The notes below the pieces were generated by a model. The model saw only the letters and a program-made list of their open reading frames with translations, searched no databases and had not been told where the DNA came from. Shown here one piece after another: positions 26,262-34,343 of a DNA stretch of 64,000 nucleotides. This DNA is from Lewinellaceae bacterium. GTDB taxonomy: Bacteria > Bacteroidota > Bacteroidia > Chitinophagales > Saprospiraceae. A program made the translations under genes and the position numbers. The stretch spans positions 1,178,001 to 1,242,000 of the forward strand of contig JACJXW010000005.1 of NCBI GenBank assembly GCA_020636405.1, given 5' to 3'. Every line of letters starts with the position of its first letter. The first letter of the stretch is position 1.

Positions 26262-26301
26262 CGCCAAAATTTTTTGGCGTCGAAGACGATGACGAGGGTG
26301 A
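26262..26301 (+). repeat. Dispersed palindrome repeat, copy d
   Basis: Palindrome CGCCAAAATTTTTTGGCG followed by tail TCGAAGACGATGACGAGG, the same layout as the copies at 998, 8243 and 8295. It lies just after the NTF2-like gene. Confidence 0.45.
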
Positions 26302-26310
26302 CATCTAGCA

Positions 26311-26476
26311 CTAGTGCGCCGGGAACGAAATTCTTAAACAATTCTTTGGACTATTTTTCGTCCATGCTGCGTTGCTCCTTCCTTCCGTAGCTTCAGCTAT
26401 GGGCGGTCGTCGCGCCTTGCCTGGCCGAAAAATAGCCTCAAATTATTGATCAACAACTTCGTTCCCGGCGCACTAG
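26311..26476. mobile_element. MITE-like element (CTAGTGCGCCGGGAACGAA ends)
   Basis: A perfect 19-bp terminal inverted repeat (26311-26329 and 26458-26476). The interior has arms GACTATTTTTCG / CGAAAAATAG and a central GTAGCTTCAGCTATGG hairpin. The flanks GGTGACATCTAG (26297-26308) and GGTGCCATCTCG (26477-26488) are similar and may be an old target duplication. 166 bp, non-coding, 43 bp before the TonB-type gene. Confidence 0.65.
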
Positions 26477-26519
26477 GTGCCATCTCGAATCTAAAACAAC
26501 CCAAATAACACCTAAAATT

Positions 26520-29159
26520 ATGAAACAATCATTCTATTTCCTGCTGCTCGCAAGCATTATCCTGTTTTACGCTGCCGGCCTCCCCGCCCAGACGCAGGTG
26601 CGGGGCCGCATCCTTGAAGCAGCGGGCGGCCCCTTGGTCTTTGCGAATATCCTCCTGCTCGACACCGCCGACAGCAGCTTCGTGAAAGGGGAAATATCGG
26701 ACGAGGATGGTACTTTTACTTTTGCCGGCCTTTCGCAAGGCAGTTACCGGTGTGAGGTCAGCATGGTGGGATATGCCAACCTATCCGTTGCTTTTCAATT
26801 GGAAGAACAGCCAGGCATACTGGCGCTTGGCGACATCGTGATGGCCAGCGGCAACAACCTGGCCGAGGTTGAAGTGGTCGCCCCAAAAGGGCCGTTGGAA
26901 GTGCGGGCCGATATGCTCGTGTTCAACGTATCGGCCAGCCCCAGCGCTTCCGGCGTCAACGGCCTGGACCTGCTCCGCAAAGCGCCGGGCGTCAGCGTGG
27001 ATATGGACGACAACATCCTGCTGCTCGGCAAGGAGGGCGTACAGATCCACATCAACGGCAGGCCCACCCGGCTGTCGGGCAACGACCTGGCCATCCTGTT
27101 GCAGAACATGTCCTCCGACAATATCGAGGCCGTCGAGATCATCTCCAACCCCTCCGCCAAACACGATGCGGAGGGCAATGCCGGCATCATCAACCTCCGG
27201 CTGAAAAAGAACCCGGCGCAGGGCTTCAACGGGAACCTAACCTCCTCTTTTACACAGGGCAATTACCTGCGGTACCGCAACGGCCTGTCGTTCAACTACG
27301 GGAGCGAGCGCATCCGGGCTTCCCTGGAACTTTCCCGTTCGGAAGAAGATCACCTGGATAACTTTCTGGACACCAAAAACCAAAACGGCTTCGTGCTCGA
27401 CTTCGACTCCGATGAGGTCAGGCGCGGCGCAGGCTACAACGTGGCCGCCGGGCTGGATGTCCAACTGGCCAAACGGCACAGCCTGGGCTTCACCGGGCGG
27501 GCCATTTTCAACCAGAACGACAACGTGCTGGAGAGCACCACGGGTATTACCCTGCCCGGCTCAACGGAGCCGGATCAACTGCTGGTTTCGCAGACGCTGC
27601 TGGGCCAATCGTTCCGCAATGCCAATTTCAACGGGAATTACAACTGGGACATTGACGAAAACTCCCGCTTTACCGCCGACGTCAGTTTCGGTACCTTCAA
27701 CACCCAGGGGCATACCCGGCAGCCCAATACATTTTTTGCGGCGGATGAAATGACTGTCCTCCGCGTTTCCGACAATGAATTCGATGCGGACACTTACATT
27801 GACATGTGGTCGGCGAAGGCGGATTACGAGCGGTCCTGGGATAATTTCACCTTTTCGGCGGGCGGGAAACTGGCCAGCATTGCCACCGACAACCGCTTTG
27901 ATTTTTTCACGGCCGGCGCCAACGGCCCGGTACCGGATCCCGCCCGGAGCAATGATTTTACCTACACGGAACAGGTGGCGGCGGCTTATGCCATTCTCGA
28001 TGCCAAGCTTGGGACGTTTCTGAAGCTCAGCGCCGGGCTGCGGGTGGAAAACACCGCCTCCCGGGGCCGCCTGGTGAGCATCCAGGAGATTGACGACACG
28101 GATGTGAAGCGGAACTACACGGACCTGTTTCCCAACGTGGGGCTGTCCTTCAACGACGGCGAAACCCACGCGCTGAGCATCAGCTTCGGGCGGCGCATCA
28201 CCCGGCCCAACTACCAGAATCTCAACCCCTTCGAGGAGCCCCTGAGCGAGCTGACGGCCTGGAAGGGCAACCCCTTCCTGCGGCCCAATTACATCATGAA
28301 CTACCAGGCCACTTATTCTTTCCGGCATAAGCTGGCCATCACCAACCAGTATAGTGTGACCGAGGATTTTTTCGCCTCCATTTTTGAGATCACGGGCGAC
28401 GACAGCAACGTCATCATTCCCCGCAACATGGCGCGGGCCACCCGGTACAGCATTTCTGCCAGCTACCCGCTGACGGTTTCCGGGTTCTGGGAATTCACCA
28501 CCTTCCTCGACGGGGGGCGCAGCACCTACCAGGGCAACCTGGAAGGCACCGACATTGACCTCAGCCAGGCCACCTGGTCGGTCCGGGTGCAGAACAATTT
28601 CAAGTTACCCTGGGGCATCTCCATGGACCTCACCTACGGGCGGTACAGCGACTGGATATGGCGGGGCTCTATCCGGGTCCGGGGCAATCAGTACCTCGAC
28701 TTTGGCTTCCGCAAGGACTTTCTGGACAAACGGCTACAGGTGCGCCTGACCGGGGCCGACATACTGCGCACCAACAGTGATTATTATTACCGGGGAGATT
28801 ACGGCGGCATCGGGATCGACGGCGTGCGCACCTTCGATAACCGTCGCTTCGGCGCCGGCGCCACCTGGAAGTTCGGCAACCAGAAATTGAAAGCCGCCAA
28901 ACGGCCGAGAGGGGCGATGGAAGAGGAGATGCGGCGGCTCAATGGGGGGATTAATTTCGTTTTAGTCACCTTATCAATGATTTGCATTAACTTATTTTAC
29001 CGCTTCAGCGCCTGCCGCCGCTCCTCCAGCGCCTGCCGGATCAGCGCTTTGACCCCTGCCCGGCCGGTGTCCTCCACCGTGCGCATCTTGATGTGCCGCA
29101 GGTTTTTTCCCGTACCCTCCAGCAGGCCGTGGGGGTCATCCAGGGCGGCGCCTCTGTAG
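26520..29159 (+). CDS. TonB-dependent-receptor-like outer-membrane beta-barrel protein (OMP_b-brl_3 type)
   Basis: Signal peptide ending GLPAQ, an N-terminal carboxypeptidase-regulatory-like domain (about 27-105, VRGRILEAAGGPLVFANILLL), a plug domain (about 115-230, NGLDLLRKAPGVSVD ... VEIISNPSAKHDAEG), then a long beta-barrel region to about residue 800. This arrangement is that of the OMP_b-brl_3 group of outer-membrane transporters, which usually import or export peptides or other substrates. The authentic end is probably near residue 805 (EEEMRRLNGG): the frame then runs 163 bp over the convergent gene at 28997-29386. A G6 run at 28944-28949 precedes TTAA; one extra G would create an immediate stop. 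Confidence 0.8.
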   Translation: MKQSFYFLLLASIILFYAAGLPAQTQVRGRILEAAGGPLVFANILLLDTADSSFVKGEISDEDGTFTFAGLSQGSYRCEVSMVGYANLSVAFQLEEQPGILALGDIVMASGNNLAEVEVVAPKGPLEVRADMLVFNVSASPSASGVNGLDLLRKAPGVSVDMDDNILLLGKEGVQIHINGRPTRLSGNDLAILLQNMSSDNIEAVEIISNPSAKHDAEGNAGIINLRLKKNPAQGFNGNLTSSFTQGNYLRYRNGLSFNYGSERIRASLELSRSEEDHLDNFLDTKNQNGFVLDFDSDEVRRGAGYNVAAGLDVQLAKRHSLGFTGRAIFNQNDNVLESTTGITLPGSTEPDQLLVSQTLLGQSFRNANFNGNYNWDIDENSRFTADVSFGTFNTQGHTRQPNTFFAADEMTVLRVSDNEFDADTYIDMWSAKADYERSWDNFTFSAGGKLASIATDNRFDFFTAGANGPVPDPARSNDFTYTEQVAAAYAILDAKLGTFLKLSAGLRVENTASRGRLVSIQEIDDTDVKRNYTDLFPNVGLSFNDGETHALSISFGRRITRPNYQNLNPFEEPLSELTAWKGNPFLRPNYIMNYQATYSFRHKLAITNQYSVTEDFFASIFEITGDDSNVIIPRNMARATRYSISASYPLTVSGFWEFTTFLDGGRSTYQGNLEGTDIDLSQATWSVRVQNNFKLPWGISMDLTYGRYSDWIWRGSIRVRGNQYLDFGFRKDFLDKRLQVRLTGADILRTNSDYYYRGDYGGIGIDGVRTFDNRRFGAGATWKFGNQKLKAAKRPRGAMEEEMRRLNGGINFVLVTLSMICINLFYRFSACRRSSSACRISALTPARPVSSTVRILMCRRFFPVPSSRPWGSSRAAPL

Positions 29160-29386
29160 AACCCCAAATTCACCCACGACTTGTAGGGAAGAATATAGAC
29201 ATACCCTTCGCTCATCTTTTTGGGCCCTACCCCATAGGTGGCCGCCCGGTCTCCGAGGCGGACCACTTCGCAGGCATCGGGGCCGGTTTCCAGGATGATC
29301 TCTCTCAGGATTGATGCGATCGGGCGCAGCCCTTCTTCGGTGATCTCCAGCAGGCCCTCAAAACTTCCGAATTTGGTTTCGGCCAT
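28997..29386 (-). CDS. DUF1801-domain protein
   Basis: A 129-residue cytoplasmic protein starting MAETKFGSF at 29386; the frame runs to 29461 without a better start. It has the YdhG/DUF1801 layout: an N-terminal helical part (LREIILETGPDACEVVRLG), a central GYVYILPYKSWVNLGFYRGA strand region and the RHIKMRT motif. The family has no established enzymatic role. The C-terminal 163 bp overlap, on the opposite strand, the over-long tail of the outer-membrane barrel frame. Confidence 0.75.
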   Translation of the reverse strand: MAETKFGSFEGLLEITEEGLRPIASILREIILETGPDACEVVRLGDRAATYGVGPKKMSEGYVYILPYKSWVNLGFYRGAALDDPHGLLEGTGKNLRHIKMRTVEDTGRAGVKALIRQALEERRQALKR

Positions 29387-29501
29387 AAGCTTCGTTTTTG
29401 AGCGTTTTCCCAAATTTAACCATGTCTTTGGCAACCTGCAAGGGAAGCATAGTGAAATCAATCACTCATTACCTCCGGTATTCCAGACCTGCGCTCAAAA
29501 A

Positions 29502-29843
29502 TCATTCTTCCGGCATGGACACCACCTCCACCGTCACCGGGCGGTCGGGCAGGAAGTAGGCCTTCTCGCTTGTGCAGGCATGGACCTTGTCGCCCATTCG
29601 GCTCAGGTCGTACGACCCTTCCGGTATGCCCAGGCCTTCCTTGGAAATGGGAATGCTGGCCTCCCAGTCGAACACCAGGGCGGTAAAGGCTTTCAGAATC
29701 TCATAAGTGTAGCCCTCTCCGATGATCGTTGCCGAATCTTTGGTGACCACCAGTTGCATTTCCGCCCAGGTGTTGATCAGATCGTAGAAGCCGTCGGCTT
29801 CGAGCTGCATTTTTTGGAAAGGGTACCGCATAGTATTATTCAT
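29502..29843 (-). CDS. Hypothetical cytoplasmic protein
   Basis: A 113-residue protein with no signal peptide or membrane helix. Alternating strands (LVVTKDSATIIGEGYTYEIL) and a charged C-terminus (VTVEVVSMPEE) suggest a small beta-rich domain. Its start is 9 bp from the stop of 29853-30476 on the same strand, so they are probably cotranscribed. I do not recognise a family. Confidence 0.6.
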   Translation of the reverse strand: MNNTMRYPFQKMQLEADGFYDLINTWAEMQLVVTKDSATIIGEGYTYEILKAFTALVFDWEASIPISKEGLGIPEGSYDLSRMGDKVHACTSEKAYFLPDRPVTVEVVSMPEE

Positions 29844-29852
29844 TTAAACTGC

Positions 29853-30476
29853 TCAGGGCATAAAATTAAACAAATCCCACCAGGATCGGCATTGTTTGGG
29901 GCCGATGTGTGTTTCCCGGAAGAGCTCCCGGCCGGGCCGAACCCGTCTTTTGGAAACGGCCTCTCCATATCGGAAACGCACCTTATCGACGCCTCCCTTG
30001 GCATTGGGAACAACTACGGATCTACCGCCTTTGAAAGCCTTGTCTGCAATACGGTATTTTGCGTTGAAGTGCGTACCCGTCACCCAGTGCAAACCGATCT
30101 TTGCTTTTCCTTTGACGATGTCCTTGTCAATGCGGTAAAGCAGCTTTTTGCCTTTATGATAAAGAAATTTAACGGTGTTGCCATCCGGCAGCTTTTTGAG
30201 GATCACCGTAAACCCAGCGGCAAAGAATTCCTCCGGGCATTTATCCTTGGGGTCAAAGTCGCCGCCGCCCGGCCAGTCGACGGTGATGTCGTTGGAGGTT
30301 ACTTCATAGGAGAAGGTGGCGCCGCCGCCGGTATGGCCCGTGAAATAGGCCAGTTCCGGCGCCGGATCTAAATGGCTGTAGTAAAGTGCAGCTATCGCAA
30401 GAAGCGCCAGAAACAACAGAGCCAGGGCATGGAAGGGTAGCCTTCTGCCCGGGGGAGAAGCGAGGGTGTGGTTCAT
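29853..30476 (-). CDS. Hypothetical membrane-anchored protein
   Basis: A 207-residue protein with one N-terminal hydrophobic helix (about residues 16-33, ALALLFLALLAIAALYY) and a soluble basic domain with several beta strands (TVKFLYHKGKKLLYRIDK). Probably anchored in the inner membrane facing the periplasm. First gene of a two-gene unit with 29502-29843. No family recognised. Confidence 0.6.
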   Translation of the reverse strand: MNHTLASPPGRRLPFHALALLFLALLAIAALYYSHLDPAPELAYFTGHTGGGATFSYEVTSNDITVDWPGGGDFDPKDKCPEEFFAAGFTVILKKLPDGNTVKFLYHKGKKLLYRIDKDIVKGKAKIGLHWVTGTHFNAKYRIADKAFKGGRSVVVPNAKGGVDKVRFRYGEAVSKRRVRPGRELFRETHIGPKQCRSWWDLFNFMP

Positions 30477-30586
30477 GATGGCGTGTGGGTTTAAATTTTC
30501 GTTACAGGCAAATTCAGATAGGGCCTTGGTTTTGCCAAGGCAAAATGGTTAATTTGTTGAGTAGAGCATTATTACGAACACAAAAT

Positions 30587-30601
30587 ATTGATTTAATCAA
30601 T
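30587..30601. promoter_or_regulatory. Candidate operator upstream of the XRE regulator
   Basis: A perfect palindrome ATTGATT-T-AATCAAT lies 57 bp before the regulator's start in a very AT-rich segment. A second half-site (TTGATTTATA) lies closer to the start. Autoregulation by the XRE protein is a reasonable guess, not shown. Confidence 0.35.
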
Positions 30602-30657
30602 AAAAAAGAAAAATAAAATAATCTTTTTGTTGATTTATATTACATTTTAAATATTAA

Positions 30658-31023
30658 ATGCATATTAGCAACAATATCAAGTTTTTAAGAAAAAGCCGTG
30701 GGTGGACACAGAAACAGTTGGCCGAGGAACTGGACAAAACCTACATCACCGTCGGAGACTACGAAAGGGGCAAAGCCTTGCCGCCGCTCAATATCGTATT
30801 GGACCTTTGCCGTATTTTCGATGTAGATATCGCAACCCTGATACATATAGATATAAGGAATGAAGGCCTGCCGGAAAAAGCCGGAAAGGATCAGCAAAAA
30901 CTGGAAACGCAACTAGAAACCCTGCAACGCCTGACGGAGCTCCAAAGCCACCGCCTGGCAGAACTGGAACGGGAAATCCGGCTGCATGCGCCGGAACTGG
31001 CGGGGAAGTTGGGGTTGAAGTAA
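30658..31023 (+). CDS. XRE-family HTH regulator with C-terminal coiled coil
   Basis: A 121-residue cytoplasmic DNA-binding protein. Residues 5-62 are a Cro/CI-type helix-turn-helix (IKFLRKSRGWTQKQLAEELD ... YERGKALPPLNIVLDLCRIF). Residues 70-115 are a coiled coil (LETQLETLQRLTELQSHRLAEL) likely used for dimerisation. It is transcribed towards the restriction operon and the stops are 2 bp apart, so it probably controls its own gene and perhaps the hsd operon. It marks the left edge of the defence-like island. Confidence 0.82.
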   Translation: MHISNNIKFLRKSRGWTQKQLAEELDKTYITVGDYERGKALPPLNIVLDLCRIFDVDIATLIHIDIRNEGLPEKAGKDQQKLETQLETLQRLTELQSHRLAELEREIRLHAPELAGKLGLK

Positions 31024-31025
31024 TT

Positions 31026-32660
31026 TCATATCGTCTTCAACCCCAACTCTTTCAAGAATTCATTGTGCTCATCCGTATGCGTTTGGATGCGTTCATTGAT
31101 CGAAGCCAAACGCTCATTCACCTCATTCAAGTCAATTTTCTTTTCTGGTTCCGCAGTGCTTACATACCTTGAGATGTTCAGGTTGTAGCCATTCTTCTCG
31201 ATTTCCTCCATGGAAACCCTGCGTGCATACCGCTCCACTTCCTCCGGGCGGTTTTTATAGGTGTCGACAATCTGATCGATATGCTTTTTGTTAAGAGAGT
31301 TTTGCCGTTTTCCTTTTTTATAATGCTCGCTGGCATTGATGAATAAAACGTCACCTGCTTTTTTGCACTTCTTCAACACCAGGATACAAACTGGAATACC
31401 AGTTGAATAGAAAAGGTTGGACGGCAAACCAATGACGGTATCGATGTTGTTGTCCTTCAAAAGCTTGGTGCGAATGCGTTCTTCTGCTCCGCCGCGGAAT
31501 AAAACGCCGTGCGGCAGGATAATGGCCATCGTGCCGTCATCACTTAAAAAATGGAAACCGTGCAGCAAGAACGCAAAGTCGGCGGCCGATTTTGGAGCCA
31601 GGCCGTAACTCTTGAATCGGAAATCTTCCGCCAATGTCTCGTTGGGGTCCCAGCGCAAGCTGAAAGGGGGATTGGCGACGATGGCGTCAAACTCCGTTTT
31701 CCTGGCCGGATTCATCTCATTCAAAATATTCCATTGATTTTTCAGGGTGTCGCCGTGGAATATCTCAAACTCGGTGTCTTTCATGCCGTGCAGGAGCATG
31801 TTCATTCGGGCCAGGTTGTAGGTGGTGATGTTGTTTTCCTGGCCGTAAATTTTGCCAATGCTTCCGCCGTTTTCTTTGATCCGCTTTCTGACATTCAGCA
31901 GCAAGGAACCGGAGCCACAGGCAAAGTCCAGCACCTTGTTCAGCTTGGGCTTTGGCCCGCTCGTGGGGTCCTGGCAGTCTAATATGACGATCCGGGAAAG
32001 AATGGTGGAGATCTGCTGAGGGGTATAAAACTCGCCTGCCCTTTTGCCGGAACCCGCCGCAAACTGGCCAATTAAGTATTCGTAGGCATCGCCCAGGGTA
32101 TCGGTGTCGGTGGAAAAGTCAGCTATGCCTTCGGCAATTTTCTGGATGATGGTGCATAGCTTTTTGTTTCTTTCGGCGGGGTTTTTTCCCAGTTTTTCAG
32201 AGTTCAGGTTGATCTCGGAGAACAAGCCCTGAAAAGAATTGTCAAACGATTCGTTCTCAATGTAGCGAAAGCCTGCCTCCAGCGTAACCAAAAGATCGTT
32301 ATCCTGGGTGCGCGCCAGTTCAGAGATGTTGCTCCACAGGTGCTGCGGTTTGATCACATAATGCACCTTCCTGCGCATTTGCTTTTCAAACATGGGCACG
32401 TCTTCCTCATTTTCGGCATACCAGATGGCCAAAGGCGTGCGCCCGCCTGCCAGAGGGGCAGGCTTATCCCCCTCCGCCAGTTCCGGATAATCCGTCCCCA
32501 GTTCTTTCTTAGCCGATTCTTCGTAGTTGTGCGATAAGTATCTTAAAAACAAAAAGGAAAGCATATAGTCGCGGAACGAATCGGCATTCATCGCGCCACG
32601 CAGTTGGTCCGCTATCGCCCAAAGGGTTTTGCCCAGTTGTTGTTGGTCTTTTTGTGTCAT
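31026..32660 (-). CDS. hsdM: Type I restriction-modification DNA adenine methyltransferase (HsdM)
   Basis: A 544-residue modification subunit. It has the N-terminal HsdM helical domain (LSFLFLRYLSHNYEE), the SAM-binding motif FACGSG at 246-251 and the adenine-N6 catalytic motif NPPF at 330-333. Together with HsdS it methylates adenines in a bipartite recognition site and protects host DNA from HsdR. It is the last gene of the operon hsdR-hsdS-darT-darG-hsdM; the gap to darG is 12 bp. Length is typical. Confidence 0.95.
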   Translation of the reverse strand: MTQKDQQQLGKTLWAIADQLRGAMNADSFRDYMLSFLFLRYLSHNYEESAKKELGTDYPELAEGDKPAPLAGGRTPLAIWYAENEEDVPMFEKQMRRKVHYVIKPQHLWSNISELARTQDNDLLVTLEAGFRYIENESFDNSFQGLFSEINLNSEKLGKNPAERNKKLCTIIQKIAEGIADFSTDTDTLGDAYEYLIGQFAAGSGKRAGEFYTPQQISTILSRIVILDCQDPTSGPKPKLNKVLDFACGSGSLLLNVRKRIKENGGSIGKIYGQENNITTYNLARMNMLLHGMKDTEFEIFHGDTLKNQWNILNEMNPARKTEFDAIVANPPFSLRWDPNETLAEDFRFKSYGLAPKSAADFAFLLHGFHFLSDDGTMAIILPHGVLFRGGAEERIRTKLLKDNNIDTVIGLPSNLFYSTGIPVCILVLKKCKKAGDVLFINASEHYKKGKRQNSLNKKHIDQIVDTYKNRPEEVERYARRVSMEEIEKNGYNLNISRYVSTAEPEKKIDLNEVNERLASINERIQTHTDEHNEFLKELGLKTI

Positions 32661-32672
32661 TTAATAAGAAGG

Positions 32673-33707
32673 CTAATCCAGCCGTTGATTGATGTTGTGC
32701 AATGCTTTTTGAACAAACCTGGGGTTAGCAAATAAGGTGCGCTTCCGGTTGCTCCATTTTTCGAGTTCGCTCAGAATATCTTCTATCTGGCCTTTCTGTT
32801 TCTCGTTCTTGATAAAATCGATAGTGGATAGCAATTCCAACCCGAAAGGCGAATAGTAGCCTGTTAAAAAATCTTTGGTTTGATCGACAATTTCACGGTA
32901 ACGCTCGTGCCCGGGCTCGCTCAGATAGGCGCTGACGTCTTTTTCGGCATCCATTACCAAACTGAGCTCTTCAAAGGGCCTTTTGTCTTTGGAATGGTAG
33001 CCCATGATATAGCTGCCGTTTAAGTAATACAGCACATGCCTTACTTTGCCCGAATAAGGGCCGTAGAAGTTCGGCTTGAAATCGAGCTTGAACTCCTCCG
33101 ATGCACCAAACCTTTGCAGAAAGTACGCCACCTTCTCAGCGGCAAATTCTGAAACAAATTCTCCGCTTCTCACCAGTTCGTACAAAACGGACAGCAGCAT
33201 AGCCCGGGCAGGCGTGAGCTTCACCCGCTCCTTTTTCATCACTTCTTTGATGGCATGGCTGGGCTCAAATAAGTAAACGTCACAATCAAGGTTTTCCAAA
33301 GCTCTAATGATCATTGGCTTTACCTTGTTCCAGTCCAGCCCTCCATTGCCTGACCCTAAGGGCGGGATCGCAATGGATCGGATATTTCGTTCCTGAATGG
33401 TTTTTACCAGCTCCACCAGCCCCTGACTGATGTACGCATACTCTGAGGGCAGGCGCCAGTGGGTTTTGGTCGGGAAGTTGATGATGGCCTTCTTGCCGGT
33501 TAGCAAGGACTCTTCCTCTGTAACCAATAGCTGGCCTATTGAAAGGGCTTTGCTCTTGCAGGCTTCGCGGTATACTTTATAGTTGTGCGGGAACTGGTTT
33601 TTAAACTGCAGGGCAATACCCTTGCCCATCACGCCTACCGTATTGACGGTGTTGACCAGCGCTTCCGCTTCGCTTTCAAGAATGTTTCCGGTTACCAGGT
33701 GTATCAT
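32673..33707 (-). CDS. darG: DarG-like macrodomain antitoxin (DNA ADP-ribosylglycohydrolase)
   Basis: A 344-residue protein. Residues 1-155 are a macrodomain with the ADP-ribose-binding motifs VNTVNTVGVMGKG (18-30) and PPLGSGNGGL (119-128), and the NFPTKTHW motif whose lysine (Lys81) corresponds to the catalytic lysine of DarG proteins. Residues 165-344 are the C-terminal helical domain that in DarG binds and inhibits DarT. It removes ADP-ribose from thymidine in DNA and so neutralises the toxin encoded 3 bp upstream. Both genes sit inside a type I restriction operon. Confidence 0.9.
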   Translation of the reverse strand: MIHLVTGNILESEAEALVNTVNTVGVMGKGIALQFKNQFPHNYKVYREACKSKALSIGQLLVTEEESLLTGKKAIINFPTKTHWRLPSEYAYISQGLVELVKTIQERNIRSIAIPPLGSGNGGLDWNKVKPMIIRALENLDCDVYLFEPSHAIKEVMKKERVKLTPARAMLLSVLYELVRSGEFVSEFAAEKVAYFLQRFGASEEFKLDFKPNFYGPYSGKVRHVLYYLNGSYIMGYHSKDKRPFEELSLVMDAEKDVSAYLSEPGHERYREIVDQTKDFLTGYYSPFGLELLSTIDFIKNEKQKGQIEDILSELEKWSNRKRTLFANPRFVQKALHNINQRLD

Positions 33708-33710
33708 AAT

Positions 33711-34334
33711 TCAAAAGTATGCATTGCTGTTGATATGAATTTGTTTGTCTGGCAGTCCCACGGCCAGTAATCTGTTTTTAGCATTTTCATTGAAAACGAT
33801 GAAGCCAAGAATGGCCGAAACAGGCAGGTCGCCTGAAACCAAGAACTCGGCTTCTTTTCTTCGCTTCAAATCCAAATCCGTATCATCCTTCCAGTATCTG
33901 GCTTTGATGGCCTTGAAGTCGAGCAGTTCAGCGAGCCGCCCAATATCGGCTTTGGTATACTGGGTGGAAAAAGTGTCCACCGCATGGCCATCTGTAAATA
34001 CAAAGTCTACGGCAGCTTCCAAAACCTTAGCCACTGAACTCACACAATATACAATTTGCTCCGCATTCAGAGAAGGCACACCGTTAAAGCCGTTCTGTAT
34101 GACGTAAAGCATGGGCATGCGGGCGCCAAAATAAAAGGGGATGTAGTCTCCCAGCTGCCTGCCGTTTTCCAGCAGAAAGCTGTTGCGGGTGGTGATCAGG
34201 CTCGCGTCCCCGATAGGGATGTAGTTGGGGTTGGCCTGAGCAGAATCCCTGTGCGTAATACCGTGCGCAAGCAGGTGGGGCACATTCTCGATGTGCGTCA
34301 TGCGGTACAGGTATATCTTGCTCAAGTTTGCCAT
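33711..34334 (-). CDS. darT: DarT-like DNA ADP-ribosyltransferase toxin (DUF4433)
   Basis: A 207-residue toxin of the DarT family, which attaches ADP-ribose to thymidine in single-stranded DNA. The family signatures are visible: IYLYRMTHIENVPHLLAHGI at the start, GDYIPFYFGARMPML at 62-75, and the catalytic ARTT-loop glutamate in RRKEAEFLV (Glu163). It is followed after 3 bp by its antitoxin darG and preceded after 9 bp by hsdS, so it is transcribed with the restriction enzyme. Known DarT systems act as phage defence by blocking phage DNA synthesis. Confidence 0.9.
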   Translation of the reverse strand: MANLSKIYLYRMTHIENVPHLLAHGITHRDSAQANPNYIPIGDASLITTRNSFLLENGRQLGDYIPFYFGARMPMLYVIQNGFNGVPSLNAEQIVYCVSSVAKVLEAAVDFVFTDGHAVDTFSTQYTKADIGRLAELLDFKAIKARYWKDDTDLDLKRRKEAEFLVSGDLPVSAILGFIVFNENAKNRLLAVGLPDKQIHINSNAYF

Positions 34335-34343
34335 TTCTTAGCG

